Shown: in pieces, positions 23,943-33,083 of the stretch
How positions within the stretch are numbered: the stretch's first letter is position 1
How the letters are laid out: every line of letters starts with the position of its first letter
Origin: Plectosphaerella cucumerina
Lineage: Eukaryota; Ascomycota; Sordariomycetes; Glomerellales; Plectosphaerellaceae
Length of the DNA stretch: 64,000 bases
Reading direction: 5' to 3'
Assembly (NCBI GenBank): GCA_020746995.1
Contig: JAGPXD010000002.1
Location: 5,022,001-5,086,000 of the forward strand
Translations under genes and position numbers: made by a program
The notes under the pieces: model-generated
Databases searched by the model: none
The model's input: the letters and a program-made list of their open reading frames with translations, nothing else
What the model was told of the DNA's origin: nothing

Positions 23943-24772
23943 AGGCCACAACCACCCATCATCACTCGACCACCACAACAATAGATACACATTTCAACAC
24001 CTCAGCCACAGATGAGGTTTACACTGTATCCAGAAACTCTCATGTGCCTGGATGGCCTGGCTTGTTCACATATCTTCCAAGCAATAGCTCTTGCATTTGG
24101 TGGCAATGTTCCTAACAGACAACCTCCCTTGGTGTATATCACGCGTTCATAGTCTAGAACTTAGATGTATAGGCGCACTTTTCGAAAACAGACATGCCCT
24201 CCCCCTCCGTTCGGGGCCTCTGTCCCGGTCTCTGTACGTGAGAATTTGGACGAAGCTGGTGGTTTACTCGATGGTGTTAACGCTGGCTCAGAAACCCACG
24301 GTATAGTAAGCCAGTCAACGCAGTATCTGATCGAATTTACAGGTCTGAACGATGCAATTCAAACACTGCGGTATGCGTGTACTGCCAAACTCTTCAGGTC
24401 TTGCTTAGGTGACAGTCGTGCTGTACTGTGCCAACGGCAGTGTGGAGACGGTACGAAACTGTGCCACCACTTCAACCTTCCAGTCTGGTCTGAGGAACAT
24501 CTTTCCATCAAGTCTCTCTCACATATGCTTCACGTATGCTTCAACTAAATATCTCAAAGCCGGAAGAAAACTACCCAGTCTTTCGGGCCATCTTGAGGCA
24601 GAGGTTAAAGAACCTGCAAGTACCTTCTCGAAGGCCTCGAGCCACGTGCACGCAGCTGGTGTTTAGGCAGACACCGACAACCTACCTGTACCCAAGACAG
24701 CCTCACATTCAAGATTCGCATCACTACAATCCAGTTTGAAGGCTCAACGAATCTCATATCGATACCAAAACC
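23943..24772. other. Intergenic, nothing recognised
   Basis: This 0.8-kb region lies between the two-TM gene and the DNA glycosylase, both on the plus strand. It is somewhat richer in A+T than its surroundings. Short frames here lack domains, and no RNA gene is evident. Confidence 0.5.
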
Positions 24773-25708
24773 ATGAGCGAAGACACAGACCCCAAGCCCG
24801 CCAGCTTCAGCGGCCGCCTCCAGCTCCAAAACTTCATGCACATTGAAGAACCCTCACCCATCCGTCGCAGCCCTCGCAATGCAACAACCATCACAGCCAT
24901 GCCATCTCCCACACCTCCTCTCCCATCCCCCTCGCCCTCAAAGCGCAAGTCACCTTCCTGCCCTTCAACACCCTCAACTTTCCCCCTCAAACGCCCCCGA
25001 CCCTCCTCCTCCCGCAAATCCTCCAGCTACGCCCCTCCCTCAACCTACGCCCACCTCCCCCCTCTCCCCGACGCCGTCGCCCCAAACATGCTCATCTACT
25101 TCGTCGGCCTCAACCCAGGCCTCCAAACCGCCGCAACAGGCCACGCCTACGCCCACCCCTCCAACCTCTTCTGGAAACTCCTCCACTCCTCCGGCATCAC
25201 CCCGGACCGCCTCGTCCCCGCCTCGGAAGACCGCGACCTTCCCCGCCGCTACGCCTGCGGCCTGACGAACATCGTTTCCCGCCCCAGCCGGAACGGCGCC
25301 GAGCTCAGCCGTGCAGAGATGGACGCCGGCGTCGCCGCGCTTGAGGCGAAGGCCGCGAGGTGGAGGCCAGAGGTCATGTGTATCGTCGGCAAGAGTATCT
25401 GGGAGAGCGTGTTCCGCGTACGTCGGGGTCGGGGCTTGCGGAAGGGCGAGTTTGCGTATGGATGGCAGGATGAGGCGGAGAATATGGGTGTTGGCGTCGA
25501 TCCTGCGGCCGTGGAGGCGCTGGGCGACGGGCCAGGGCCGGAAGTGGACGAAGGGGTGCCATGGGCCGGGTCGAGGGTATTTGTGGCCTCGAGCACGAGC
25601 GGGTTGGCAGCGACACTGTCGCCAGCAGAGAAGGAGAAGATCTGGAACGAGCTGGGGGCGTGGTGTCAGAAGAGGCGAGCGGAGCGGGCGCAAGTTGGTC
25701 AGACATAG
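24773..25708 (+). CDS. G/U(T) mismatch-specific DNA glycosylase (TDG/Mug family)
   Basis: This base-excision repair enzyme of the uracil-DNA glycosylase superfamily, family 2, is predicted to remove U or T opposite G in the nucleus. It is a single exon of 311 aa. A basic, Ser/Pro-rich N-terminus (about 1-100) has nuclear-localisation-like clusters. The catalytic motif GLNPG is at residues 112-116, with Asn114 equivalent to the catalytic Asn of human TDG and E. coli Mug. The following HAYAHPSNLFWKLLHSSG aligns with the TDG substrate pocket. The second motif (VASSTSGLAAT) near residue 275 corresponds to the DNA-wedge loop (SSSAR in TDG). S. pombe Thp1 is the closest named fungal type. Codon bias shifts to A-poor, G-rich codons in the second half, with no break in the frame. 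Confidence 0.93.
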   Translation: MSEDTDPKPASFSGRLQLQNFMHIEEPSPIRRSPRNATTITAMPSPTPPLPSPSPSKRKSPSCPSTPSTFPLKRPRPSSSRKSSSYAPPSTYAHLPPLPDAVAPNMLIYFVGLNPGLQTAATGHAYAHPSNLFWKLLHSSGITPDRLVPASEDRDLPRRYACGLTNIVSRPSRNGAELSRAEMDAGVAALEAKAARWRPEVMCIVGKSIWESVFRVRRGRGLRKGEFAYGWQDEAENMGVGVDPAAVEALGDGPGPEVDEGVPWAGSRVFVASSTSGLAATLSPAEKEKIWNELGAWCQKRRAERAQVGQT

Positions 25709-26085
25709 TGAAGTCACTTTGTGCAGCAGTTGATTCAAAGTAATTGTGTATTCCACGGCATCATAAGGTGTACCAAGAAAACGATCCTCCCATATGTATC
25801 ATTCGTTATCCTCGCAAAGCCCATGCTATGGGCGCGCGCGCCGTCTACGTTCCGACATGTCCTTTTTCGAAGAAAACGACCTGCCGGAGACCTCGTGATG
25901 ACCACCAAAACGCCGAGAAGGGATGCTGGGGTCCTCCCCTTCAGAGGTAAGAGGGGGATGGTGGTATCAAGAAAAAGAGAAAAGAGCCCGTTGAAAAACG
26001 CCGTCGTCATTAAAAGGTCCAGCCGTCCCCGAGTGAAGTGCCAAATTTATGGTTTTTGATGCTTGCCACAATGGGGCGGCGGTCT
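25709..26085. other. Convergent 3' flank
   Basis: These 377 bp separate the ends of the DNA glycosylase (+) and the glycine-rich protein (-). No gene or structured element is recognised. Confidence 0.5.
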
Positions 26086-26969
26086 TCAAATGATGAGACC
26101 AGCGGCGATGGCGGCAGCGAACATGGGCGCCCAGCCCATGGCCTCGAGCATGGCCTGCATACCGGCAGCGGCGCTGTCGGCGTCGGCATCGGCAAGGGTG
26201 GTATCGTAGGGGAGGGTGCCGTTGATGAGGATGGTGCTGCGTCCCTCGTAGTCGGCGACGTTAACGATCGACTTGTTCAGGGCAGCGTAGGATCCGTTGC
26301 CGATGAGCTCGTCAAGGATGGCGTCGCGCTCGCTACGGTCCTCGGGCTCGTCGCAAGAGCAGGGGGTCTCGTCGGCGCAGCCGCACAGGACAGGCTTGGA
26401 CTGCTGCTCGTCGGCGGTCTCGTTGAAGAAGCTGTACTCATTCCTGTAGCGGTACGAGTTGACGCGGCCGCCGTACCAGGTGCCGGGCCAGAAGGCGTAC
26501 GCGGCGACTCCGACCAGGGCGAAGGGAGCGATGAGGCCGATTGGGCTGACGCCTCCGGACTTGTATGGTGCGCGGGCGCCGCCGCCGTAGAAACCGCCGC
26601 CAGGGCCGAAGCGAGGCTGGGGGCCTGAGCCGGAGACTGTTCGGCCACCATTGACACCGCCGCGAGGTCTGGAAAATTGTTAGTATATGGTCCATATTAG
26701 AAGTATCCCGAGTGGTTGGAGACTTACGCTGACGAGGCGCCACCGCCACGACCACCGCTACTTCCTCCGCGGCTTCCTCCGGAGCTGCTGCCGCCTCCAC
26801 CACGGCCTCCTCCGCCGCCGCCGCCCTTGCGCTTCCACAGATCATGTTCTTCTGAGCTGTCCCGCGCAATGTGCTCGATCTGAGGGACGTCGTTGCTGGT
26901 GACGGCAATGGCGTTGCCGAAAGCGCTGGAAGCCAGCGAGGCCGCCACGATGGTCGCACCAAACTTCAT
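26086..26969 (-). CDS. Secreted glycine-rich protein with Cys cluster and hydrophobic tail
   Basis: I do not recognise a named function. Exon 1 is 26969-26728 and exon 2 is 26668-26086; the 59-bp intron reads GTAAGT, branch ATACTAAC, TTCCAG, giving 274 aa. A signal peptide covers about residues 1-18 (KFGATIVAASLASSAFG). A highly Gly/Ser/Arg-rich stretch at about 49-95 spans the intron. A hydrophobic segment follows (PIGLIAPFALVGVAAYAFWP). Next comes a Tyr/Arg/Asn block, a compact Cys cluster (LCGCADETPCSCDE), two N-glycosylation sequons (NGS, NGT) and a hydrophobic C-terminal end (MFAAAIAAGLII) that could be a GPI signal. It may be a cell-wall or membrane-anchored protein. Exon 2 lacks an early ATG, so it is easily missed without the splice. 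Confidence 0.85.
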
Positions 26970-29097
26970 GGTCGCGATGTTTCTGTTTCGGTGTGTGTAA
27001 TAGGTGTAGCAGGTATGTCGATGTATGTAGGTAGGACTGGTTTCGTGTAGCAGTTTCAGACCTCTGGTACCAAGTCCCGAGAGGTTGGTTCGTGGGGGCT
27101 GTTTCGTTTGTTTGCTTGATGACAAGGCAGAGGTTGCGAAAAGGCGGGAGGTGATGTGGGTAGGGGGATGGATGTTAAGTAGGAAATAAGGTACAGAGGG
27201 GCGGGGACCGGGGTTGCCTGTAAGACCCAAAAGGAGGCAGGGACCTGGGAGGGTAGCCTATGACGCTAATGGAGGGACGGAGTGGCCAAAACCATCCGTC
27301 GGTGAAATCGGGTCACAGGTGTGTCTGGGCTTGCCAGGGCTTGGGCTTGGGCTGAGGGACGGAACGAATGACCCTGAATTACGGGGCGTCCTGTGGCTGG
27401 CTCCACGTCCTGGGAACCGCCCGGGCAGTGCGATTTGGAGGGCAATCAAGCAATCCTCCGGGGATCCGAACTCCACGACCTGACCCTCCACGAGCCAGCC
27501 CGTTTCTACTGCTTCGCTGGGCTTGGCTGATATGCAGGCTATGCAGCGTGCTGACAGGGATTGTTCGCCCGACTTACCTGGCTTACTGGCTGCGCGCACC
27601 CACTGCCCAGAGAGCGGCGCGAACAGTGGCCTACCGCGGCACTTGGCATCCTTCGCGGAACAATCAGGTAAAAAGGAGTGGCGATCCTGACCTCCGGATG
27701 ATGCGCACAGTTGATGATGTCAATGGCGATGTCATGACCAGCTGTGCCACGGTACGCGAGACACTGGACAGTGAGAGAAACTTTAAAGGCGTTGTTCATC
27801 TGATTGATTCTCGTTTGATGGTTTGCTTCTCGTGGAGATTGCGGCGTCTTTGGAGGTTGTTGGGCTGGTCACTGGGCTGACATGGGGGTTTGTTTCCGTG
27901 CACAGCCCAGCCCTACCGCACTGCGGCTGCACGTCGCATTCTGGCGGATCACGACGATTGATTGATTGATTTGACTCGACCCCATCGCCCTCGGGCCGGG
28001 GTGAAGAAAGGATAAGGATTTTAAGTTGCGGCGGTGAGATGCTTGTTTCGTAAGACGAGGGAGCTTCCATTGACGAGGTTGAAAGAGAGGCAAACACATC
28101 CACAAGGATGAGATTTGATGCTCCAAGTGAGGCTATCCCTAGAGGCGATGGGGAACATGATGCCACTAAACTGAAGCTGCTCTTCCTGCATCAAACAGAC
28201 GACCCTTGCATCTCGACCTTCCCGATCAGTCGCGACAGACTCAAACTCTGGACCCATGGAATGCAAAATGGAAAAACGACCCTTCGAGACCTCCAGACAG
28301 GGATCCCGTCGTTCGTTCGGCTCAACGGCGCCCACAGCACTGCCCACAGTCCGGCCTTTCCACGGCGCCGGAAACATCAGCGCATCCGCGATCCACAAGC
28401 GGTCCGAGTTTCATTGTTCAATCTAGAAGCCCAGGAATCGGAGATGGCTCGCTTCCATCCTGTGGCTTGGTCAGCATTGTTAGCAGAGACCTTGACTAGC
28501 ACCGAAATCGCCACCGCCCAGCAAGTCACAGCCATCGCCCATCTCCACAGTCAGAGGCTGTGCTATCCGCGGACCAAGCGCATCTCACCGCTGGCACTCG
28601 TGACGGGGGGCTGTGAACCAGCCTCTGCAGTGCCATGTGCTCGTCAAATCGACAAATCATCTGGTTGCCTTGTTGATCTCCCCACTTCTCCAGGTTGCCT
28701 CGCGAAAAGCCTCGGACAGGGCTGCATCAGATGGTAATCATTCGGGCGCCAGTTCGGCCGTCTTTGGCTCGTGGCGTTCGAGTGAATTTGGCCCCCTTCA
28801 CCACAGTGCATTCTCTTCGGCTCCGAGGGATCGAAGCATCGCCATGTCGGGCTGCATCTCGTCCGTAGTCGTACCTAGTCGCAGAAACTCTTGGCTTCCA
28901 CCTAAACCCCGCCATCCCGCGCCGGCGCTGTCGCTCCGCGGGACGCCCCCCTCCATCTTACCCCGTGACATCACCGCCCGCCGCCCTTGAACACTACCGC
29001 GACCCGGACCCGGACCCCGACCCTGACCCTGACCCTGACCTCACCCGGAGATACCACTCCTAATCGAGCAACCAGCGTCGAATCGGATACCACCGTG
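26970..29097. other. Divergent promoter region, 2.1 kb
   Basis: This separates the glycine-rich protein gene (-) and the ANCHR-like gene (+), which are divergently transcribed. No ORF is recognised. It holds a GATT tetranucleotide run at 27956-27972 and, just before the ANCHR-like start, seven GACCCN hexamers. Confidence 0.5.
29001..29042 (+). repeat. GACCCN hexamer tandem repeat
   Basis: Seven consecutive hexamers read GACCCG x2, GACCCC, GACCCT x3 and GACCTC. They end about 55 bp before the chosen ATG of the ANCHR-like gene, so they probably lie in its 5' UTR or core promoter. Confidence 0.85.
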
Positions 29098-30257
29098 ATG
29101 AGCGCCGACAACAAGGACCAGAGCCTCCTTGATCGCCTCAACGCTCTCAAGGGCGGCAACGACGCTGGCATATCCCTGGACAGGTCTTCAAAGTAACCGC
29201 CCACACCTCATGCATCACTCGTAGCCCGTAACGCTGACCTCCTGCCAGTGCTCTTAATGTCTCCATCGGCGTCGAAAAGGCAAAGCCTCCCACAAAAGAG
29301 GATGCCCTCGCCGCCAGACTGCGCTCGCTAAGAAACACACCTGATCGCGAGACGGCCCCGGCACCATCGCCTTCCAGAACCATCACCTCCCCCTCAGGTC
29401 CATCAGGCCCACTCCCTGCCGATGAGTCCGTCTTCGACACCGACGATCAAACCCTAGAAGAGCTCCTCGGAGCAGGGGACGACGAGTCCCAAGGCCCTCC
29501 ATCATGGGCCGCAGCTGCAAAGGTTGACGAGGGCAGGGCCCAGGCACTTATCGAGGAGCTCTCCAGGGGCATCACACCATCAGATATCAAGCCAGACGGC
29601 CACAGAACCTCAGAAAACCCTGACGATGAACGCCCCCCTGACCCAGATGAGGACACTGACGGCGAGGAAATGTCCCGCGACGTCCGCACCCTCCTCGCCA
29701 GGGCCCTCGACGAGGCCGAGCTCGAAGCCAAGCTCAACCCGCCCTCCGATCCCAAGCCCTCTTCCTCATCACCCCCCTCCTCCTCCCCAGACGGCGCCCC
29801 GGGGGATGACCCCCTCTCCCTCCCCTCCGTGCCCTCCGCCCTCGGCACCTCCGACGACGCCGGCCTCTCCCTCCCCTCCGTCCCCACCACCGTCGGCGCC
29901 CGCTCCCCCGAGGACCTCGAAGCCGACCTCGCCGCCCGCATGGCCGCCCTCAGCATCCCTCCCTCGAGCGCGGGCGGCCCAGACATCGGCCTCCCCTCCG
30001 TCCCCACCGACCAGCCCGCCAACCGCCTCCGCTCCCGCACCGGCTACACCGACGCCGACCAGGAGAAATGGTGCACCGTCTGTCTCGAGGACGCCACCCT
30101 CCGTTGTCTCGGCTGCGACGACGACGTCTATTGCACCCGCTGCTGGCGCGATATGCATCTTGGGCCGACAGCAGCTTTTGACGACCGCACTCACAAGGCC
30201 GTGCTGTTCGGGAAGGACCCACGCAAGAAGGAGAAGAAGACCCTGATCGGGGCGTGA
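29098..30257 (+). CDS. ANCHR/ZFYVE19-like abscission checkpoint protein
   Basis: Exon 1 is 29098-29192 and exon 2 is 29249-30257; the 56-bp intron reads GTAACC, branch GCTGAC, GCCAG, giving 367 aa. The C-terminus carries a B-box-like zinc finger (WCTVCLEDATLRCLGC, then YCTRCWRDMH) that closely resembles the end of animal ANCHR (ZFYVE19), which delays cytokinetic abscission by binding VPS4 through MIT-interacting motifs. Three short helices fit a MIM1-like pattern: LLDRLNALKG near residue 10, ALAARLRSLR near 50 and DLAARMAALS near 280; DVRTLLARALDEAELEAKL near 180 is a further candidate. The middle is Pro/Ser-rich and acidic, with repeated LSLPSVP. No FYVE finger is visible at the N-terminus. 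The start was chosen so that the first helix is included. Confidence 0.82.
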
Positions 30258-30559
30258 CATTTCGATGGGCTTTATAGACGGGTGTTCATGTGACGAAAGC
30301 AAGCAGGCGATGTCGTTTATTTCATAAGCATGCCCTGGTCTGATACAGGCAAAACCAAATAGCAAGATCCTTACTCCAGTCCCCCCCGGTTCCGGCCCAA
30401 TCCATGTACGTATGCCGCGCGCTCCCAAGATCGTGTCGTTGCGAAAAACCATGCCATTTGTTGAGGAAGCGAAAAACAAACAATCCGTCAAAACCCTACG
30501 TGTACAGCCCTGCGCCGAAAACCACAAAGATGTGTAGATGTCCCACTTCGGTGACCAGC
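30258..30559. other. Convergent 3' flank
   Basis: About 300 bp lie between the ends of the ANCHR-like gene (+) and LMBD1 (-). Nothing beyond UTR sequence is seen. Confidence 0.5.
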
Positions 30560-32350
30560 TTACGCGGAGGACGTGCCGTCACCAGCTGTGCCGTAGTCGT
30601 TGCGCCTCGTGCGGCCCGTAATGTCCTGCCAAGTAGCGCCGAATCGCCGGCCAGTGCTGGCCAGAAGACCCTCTTCCTCATCCTCCTCGGCGTCAGAGTC
30701 GATCTGAGCGATGTTGAGCTTGGGCGTGCGGAAGAGACCAGTAACGAAGACGACGAGGAAGACGAAGAGGAAGGCAAACTGCGCCCAAAAGTCGACAATG
30801 CCGAAGAAGGGCCAGGTGATGGCCACGCGATTGAGGAAGTCGGACATGACGGAGGGCGTGCACACAGAGTAGGCCTCCTTCTCAAGGGTCTCGCCGCAGA
30901 TCAGGAGGTACTCGGGTCGCTCGCGGCAGTCGGGCTTCTGGTCGGCAGCGTGGGGCGCCGAGCACCAAGTCTGGGTGCCGTAGGTGGCGTACTGAGGAGC
31001 GACCATTGCGACAATGGAGTAATTGATGGCGAGAATGACGAGGGCCAGCATGACAGTGGCGATGAGCAGGGCCTGCGGCGCGGTGCGTCCCCTACGAATC
31101 TGGAAGATGCGGACCCAGAGGAAGCGGATGCCGACGGCAGCGAGACCAGAGACGGAGCTGGCGAAGAAGAAGAGCACCAGGAGGGCCATGAGCACGTAGT
31201 CGACAGGGAAGGCGCGTGCAGTCTGCAGGAAGAGCCAGTTCACCGGCTGGAAGATGTGGATGCGTCCAAGGATGTAGCCGCACTTCTCCTTGCAGATGGA
31301 GTTCTTAGCCTTGTCGATGCCCGTGATGAGCATGGAGACCCATATGATGATGGAGAGGACCAGCAGCAGGATGCCGCCAAGCAGCTTGATGGGGCGGAAG
31401 ACGGCGCAGACCTTGAGCCAGGCCTGGTACACGGGGCTGTGACCCTCGCCCGAGGCCTCGGCGGCAATGCGCTCGCGGCGGCGAAGGGTGCGCTCCTCGC
31501 GCATGAGGGCCTCGAGCTCGCGGCGGTCCTTGGAAGACATGCCCTCGGGGCGGCCGGCGTTGCGCATCTCCAGTTGCCGTTGGCGCTCCTGGTTCTGCTC
31601 AAGCGCCGACGCCGTCGACTCGGACAGCGCGGGGGCCGAGATGGCGGGAGCCGACTTGATGAAGGACACGGGGAGGAGGGCGAGGCCGGCAGCCGTGTAG
31701 ACGACGTACAGCAGGGTGCCGAGGGTGACCAGCAACCCCAAAACGAAGGACAGGGCCTTCTGTCCCTTGTTGGCAGCGAGTATGTTCTTGAGGTAGTCAA
31801 AGTCCCAGTGGGCCCTCGTGTCGTCGCCGGCGGCGGGTACGAAGAAGCCGACGAGGAAGAGGATGAGGACCAAGGCGACAAAGACGGCGGTATAGCGGAG
31901 GGCGCTCAGCAGGCGGCTAGTGAAGGAGCGGCCCTCCTCGACCTCTATTTCGTCATACTCCTCGAACCAGAAGTAAGAGAAGGGAATTATCAGGAGGCAC
32001 AGCAGGGCGTCGAAGCTGTAGAGCGAATAGTAGACGATGCGCAGGGTCTGGAGGATATCGTGGACTCGCTTGTCGGTGGCCCAGTCCTTCTTGACGCCGA
32101 GGGAGGCCGAGGTTGTCGAGGAAACGAGGGCAATGTCGACGGGGAGGAGGAGGACGGTGGCGAGGAGCGCTGTCAAGCTGACGATGGAGACGATGCTGAC
32201 AATGGCGGACCGCTCGCGCGGCGCCTGCCAGGTGAAGGTTGTGATGATGGCAGCGACGAGGCAGAAGCCGACGGCGACAGCGTAGGCGACCCAAATAAGG
32301 CTGGTCTGCACCAGGCCAGCGTTGGCCATGATGTCCATGTCCGTGTCCAT
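30560..32350 (-). CDS. Probable lysosomal/vacuolar cobalamin transporter (LMBD1-type)
   Basis: This is a polytopic LMBR1-family membrane protein of 596 aa in a single exon, the length and layout of fungal proteins annotated as probable lysosomal cobalamin transporter. About nine hydrophobic segments are visible, starting with SLIWVAYAVAVGFCLVAAII near residue 17 and ending with FAFLFVFLVVFVTGLF near 540. A long charged cytosolic loop with coiled-coil character (about 245-305) sits in the middle. Paired cysteines occur in CKEKCGY and near WCSAP. The acidic C-terminal tail contains EEEGLL, a fit to the [DE]xxxL[LI] vacuole/lysosome sorting signal. Three close in-frame ATGs (codons 1, 5 and 8) make the exact start uncertain by a few residues. 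Cobalamin transport is a family annotation; many fungi neither make nor need B12, so the real substrate is open. Confidence 0.9.
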   Translation of the reverse strand: MDTDMDIMANAGLVQTSLIWVAYAVAVGFCLVAAIITTFTWQAPRERSAIVSIVSIVSLTALLATVLLLPVDIALVSSTTSASLGVKKDWATDKRVHDILQTLRIVYYSLYSFDALLCLLIIPFSYFWFEEYDEIEVEEGRSFTSRLLSALRYTAVFVALVLILFLVGFFVPAAGDDTRAHWDFDYLKNILAANKGQKALSFVLGLLVTLGTLLYVVYTAAGLALLPVSFIKSAPAISAPALSESTASALEQNQERQRQLEMRNAGRPEGMSSKDRRELEALMREERTLRRRERIAAEASGEGHSPVYQAWLKVCAVFRPIKLLGGILLLVLSIIIWVSMLITGIDKAKNSICKEKCGYILGRIHIFQPVNWLFLQTARAFPVDYVLMALLVLFFFASSVSGLAAVGIRFLWVRIFQIRRGRTAPQALLIATVMLALVILAINYSIVAMVAPQYATYGTQTWCSAPHAADQKPDCRERPEYLLICGETLEKEAYSVCTPSVMSDFLNRVAITWPFFGIVDFWAQFAFLFVFLVVFVTGLFRTPKLNIAQIDSDAEEDEEEGLLASTGRRFGATWQDITGRTRRNDYGTAGDGTSSA

Positions 32351-33083
32351 GGTGGTCGTGGGTCCGGACTCTGCTTTGGTGTGCAGATGGTCGCTCGCAA
32401 GGTGGAGGATTGACCAGGGAGTTGCAAGAAGAAGAAAGTGCGGATCGGTATAATTTGAGCTTGTATGGGTCCAGGACAGGGAGACAAAGGTCTTGGTGCG
32501 AAGGGAAGAGTGTTTGTGCTGGATGGGGACGAGCAGGCAAGGTATACTTGGTACTTGGTAGCGTGAAGGTGGACCAAGTTGTGCTGTGCAATGTGATGCA
32601 TCGGCCAGGCATCGAGCTGAAGGTCCAGAGCTCCGGCACAGTGACGCAACAATGCATCATAAGCGTGGAATGTACACAGATGGCCCGTGCTCATTAGGTC
32701 GGGTTTCTCTGGATCGCAGCTTCCTCGGCAACACCATTTTCCCGTCCCGCGACAACCCAAGCCAGGCCCAGCACGGCCATTGGATAAAATGTTTCAAAAA
32801 TGGGTCGAGATCTGCCGCTTCACACAGCAGTGCTGGAAGGAACAGAACACGCTAGTGTAGTCTGCCAATCAGGAGAACAGCGCTGGCGACAGCTTCAGAA
32901 TTATTGACCCCGTCCAATTGAGCATCACCACCTCACCTAGCTCAAACTCCCCTCCAGTTCCAGCTGCCGCTCCTTACAGCACGCTCACCGACCCTGACAT
33001 ACCCCCGGTATCTCGACCTCCAACCCCGGAACAATGTCCGGGAGCGGCTGACGGGGATCCATCTGTAGACTGCATCCATCACC
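32351..33083. promoter_or_regulatory. Bidirectional promoter, LMBD1/CFT1
   Basis: These 733 bp separate divergent starts of LMBD1 (-) and CFT1 (+). No ORF is convincing. I could not identify a specific factor-binding site. Confidence 0.5.

Noticed and set aside
30404..32413. 669-codon open frame on the plus strand
   Set aside because: It is antisense to the LMBD1-like gene, rich in G, E, D and V as expected of a shadow frame, with no domain.
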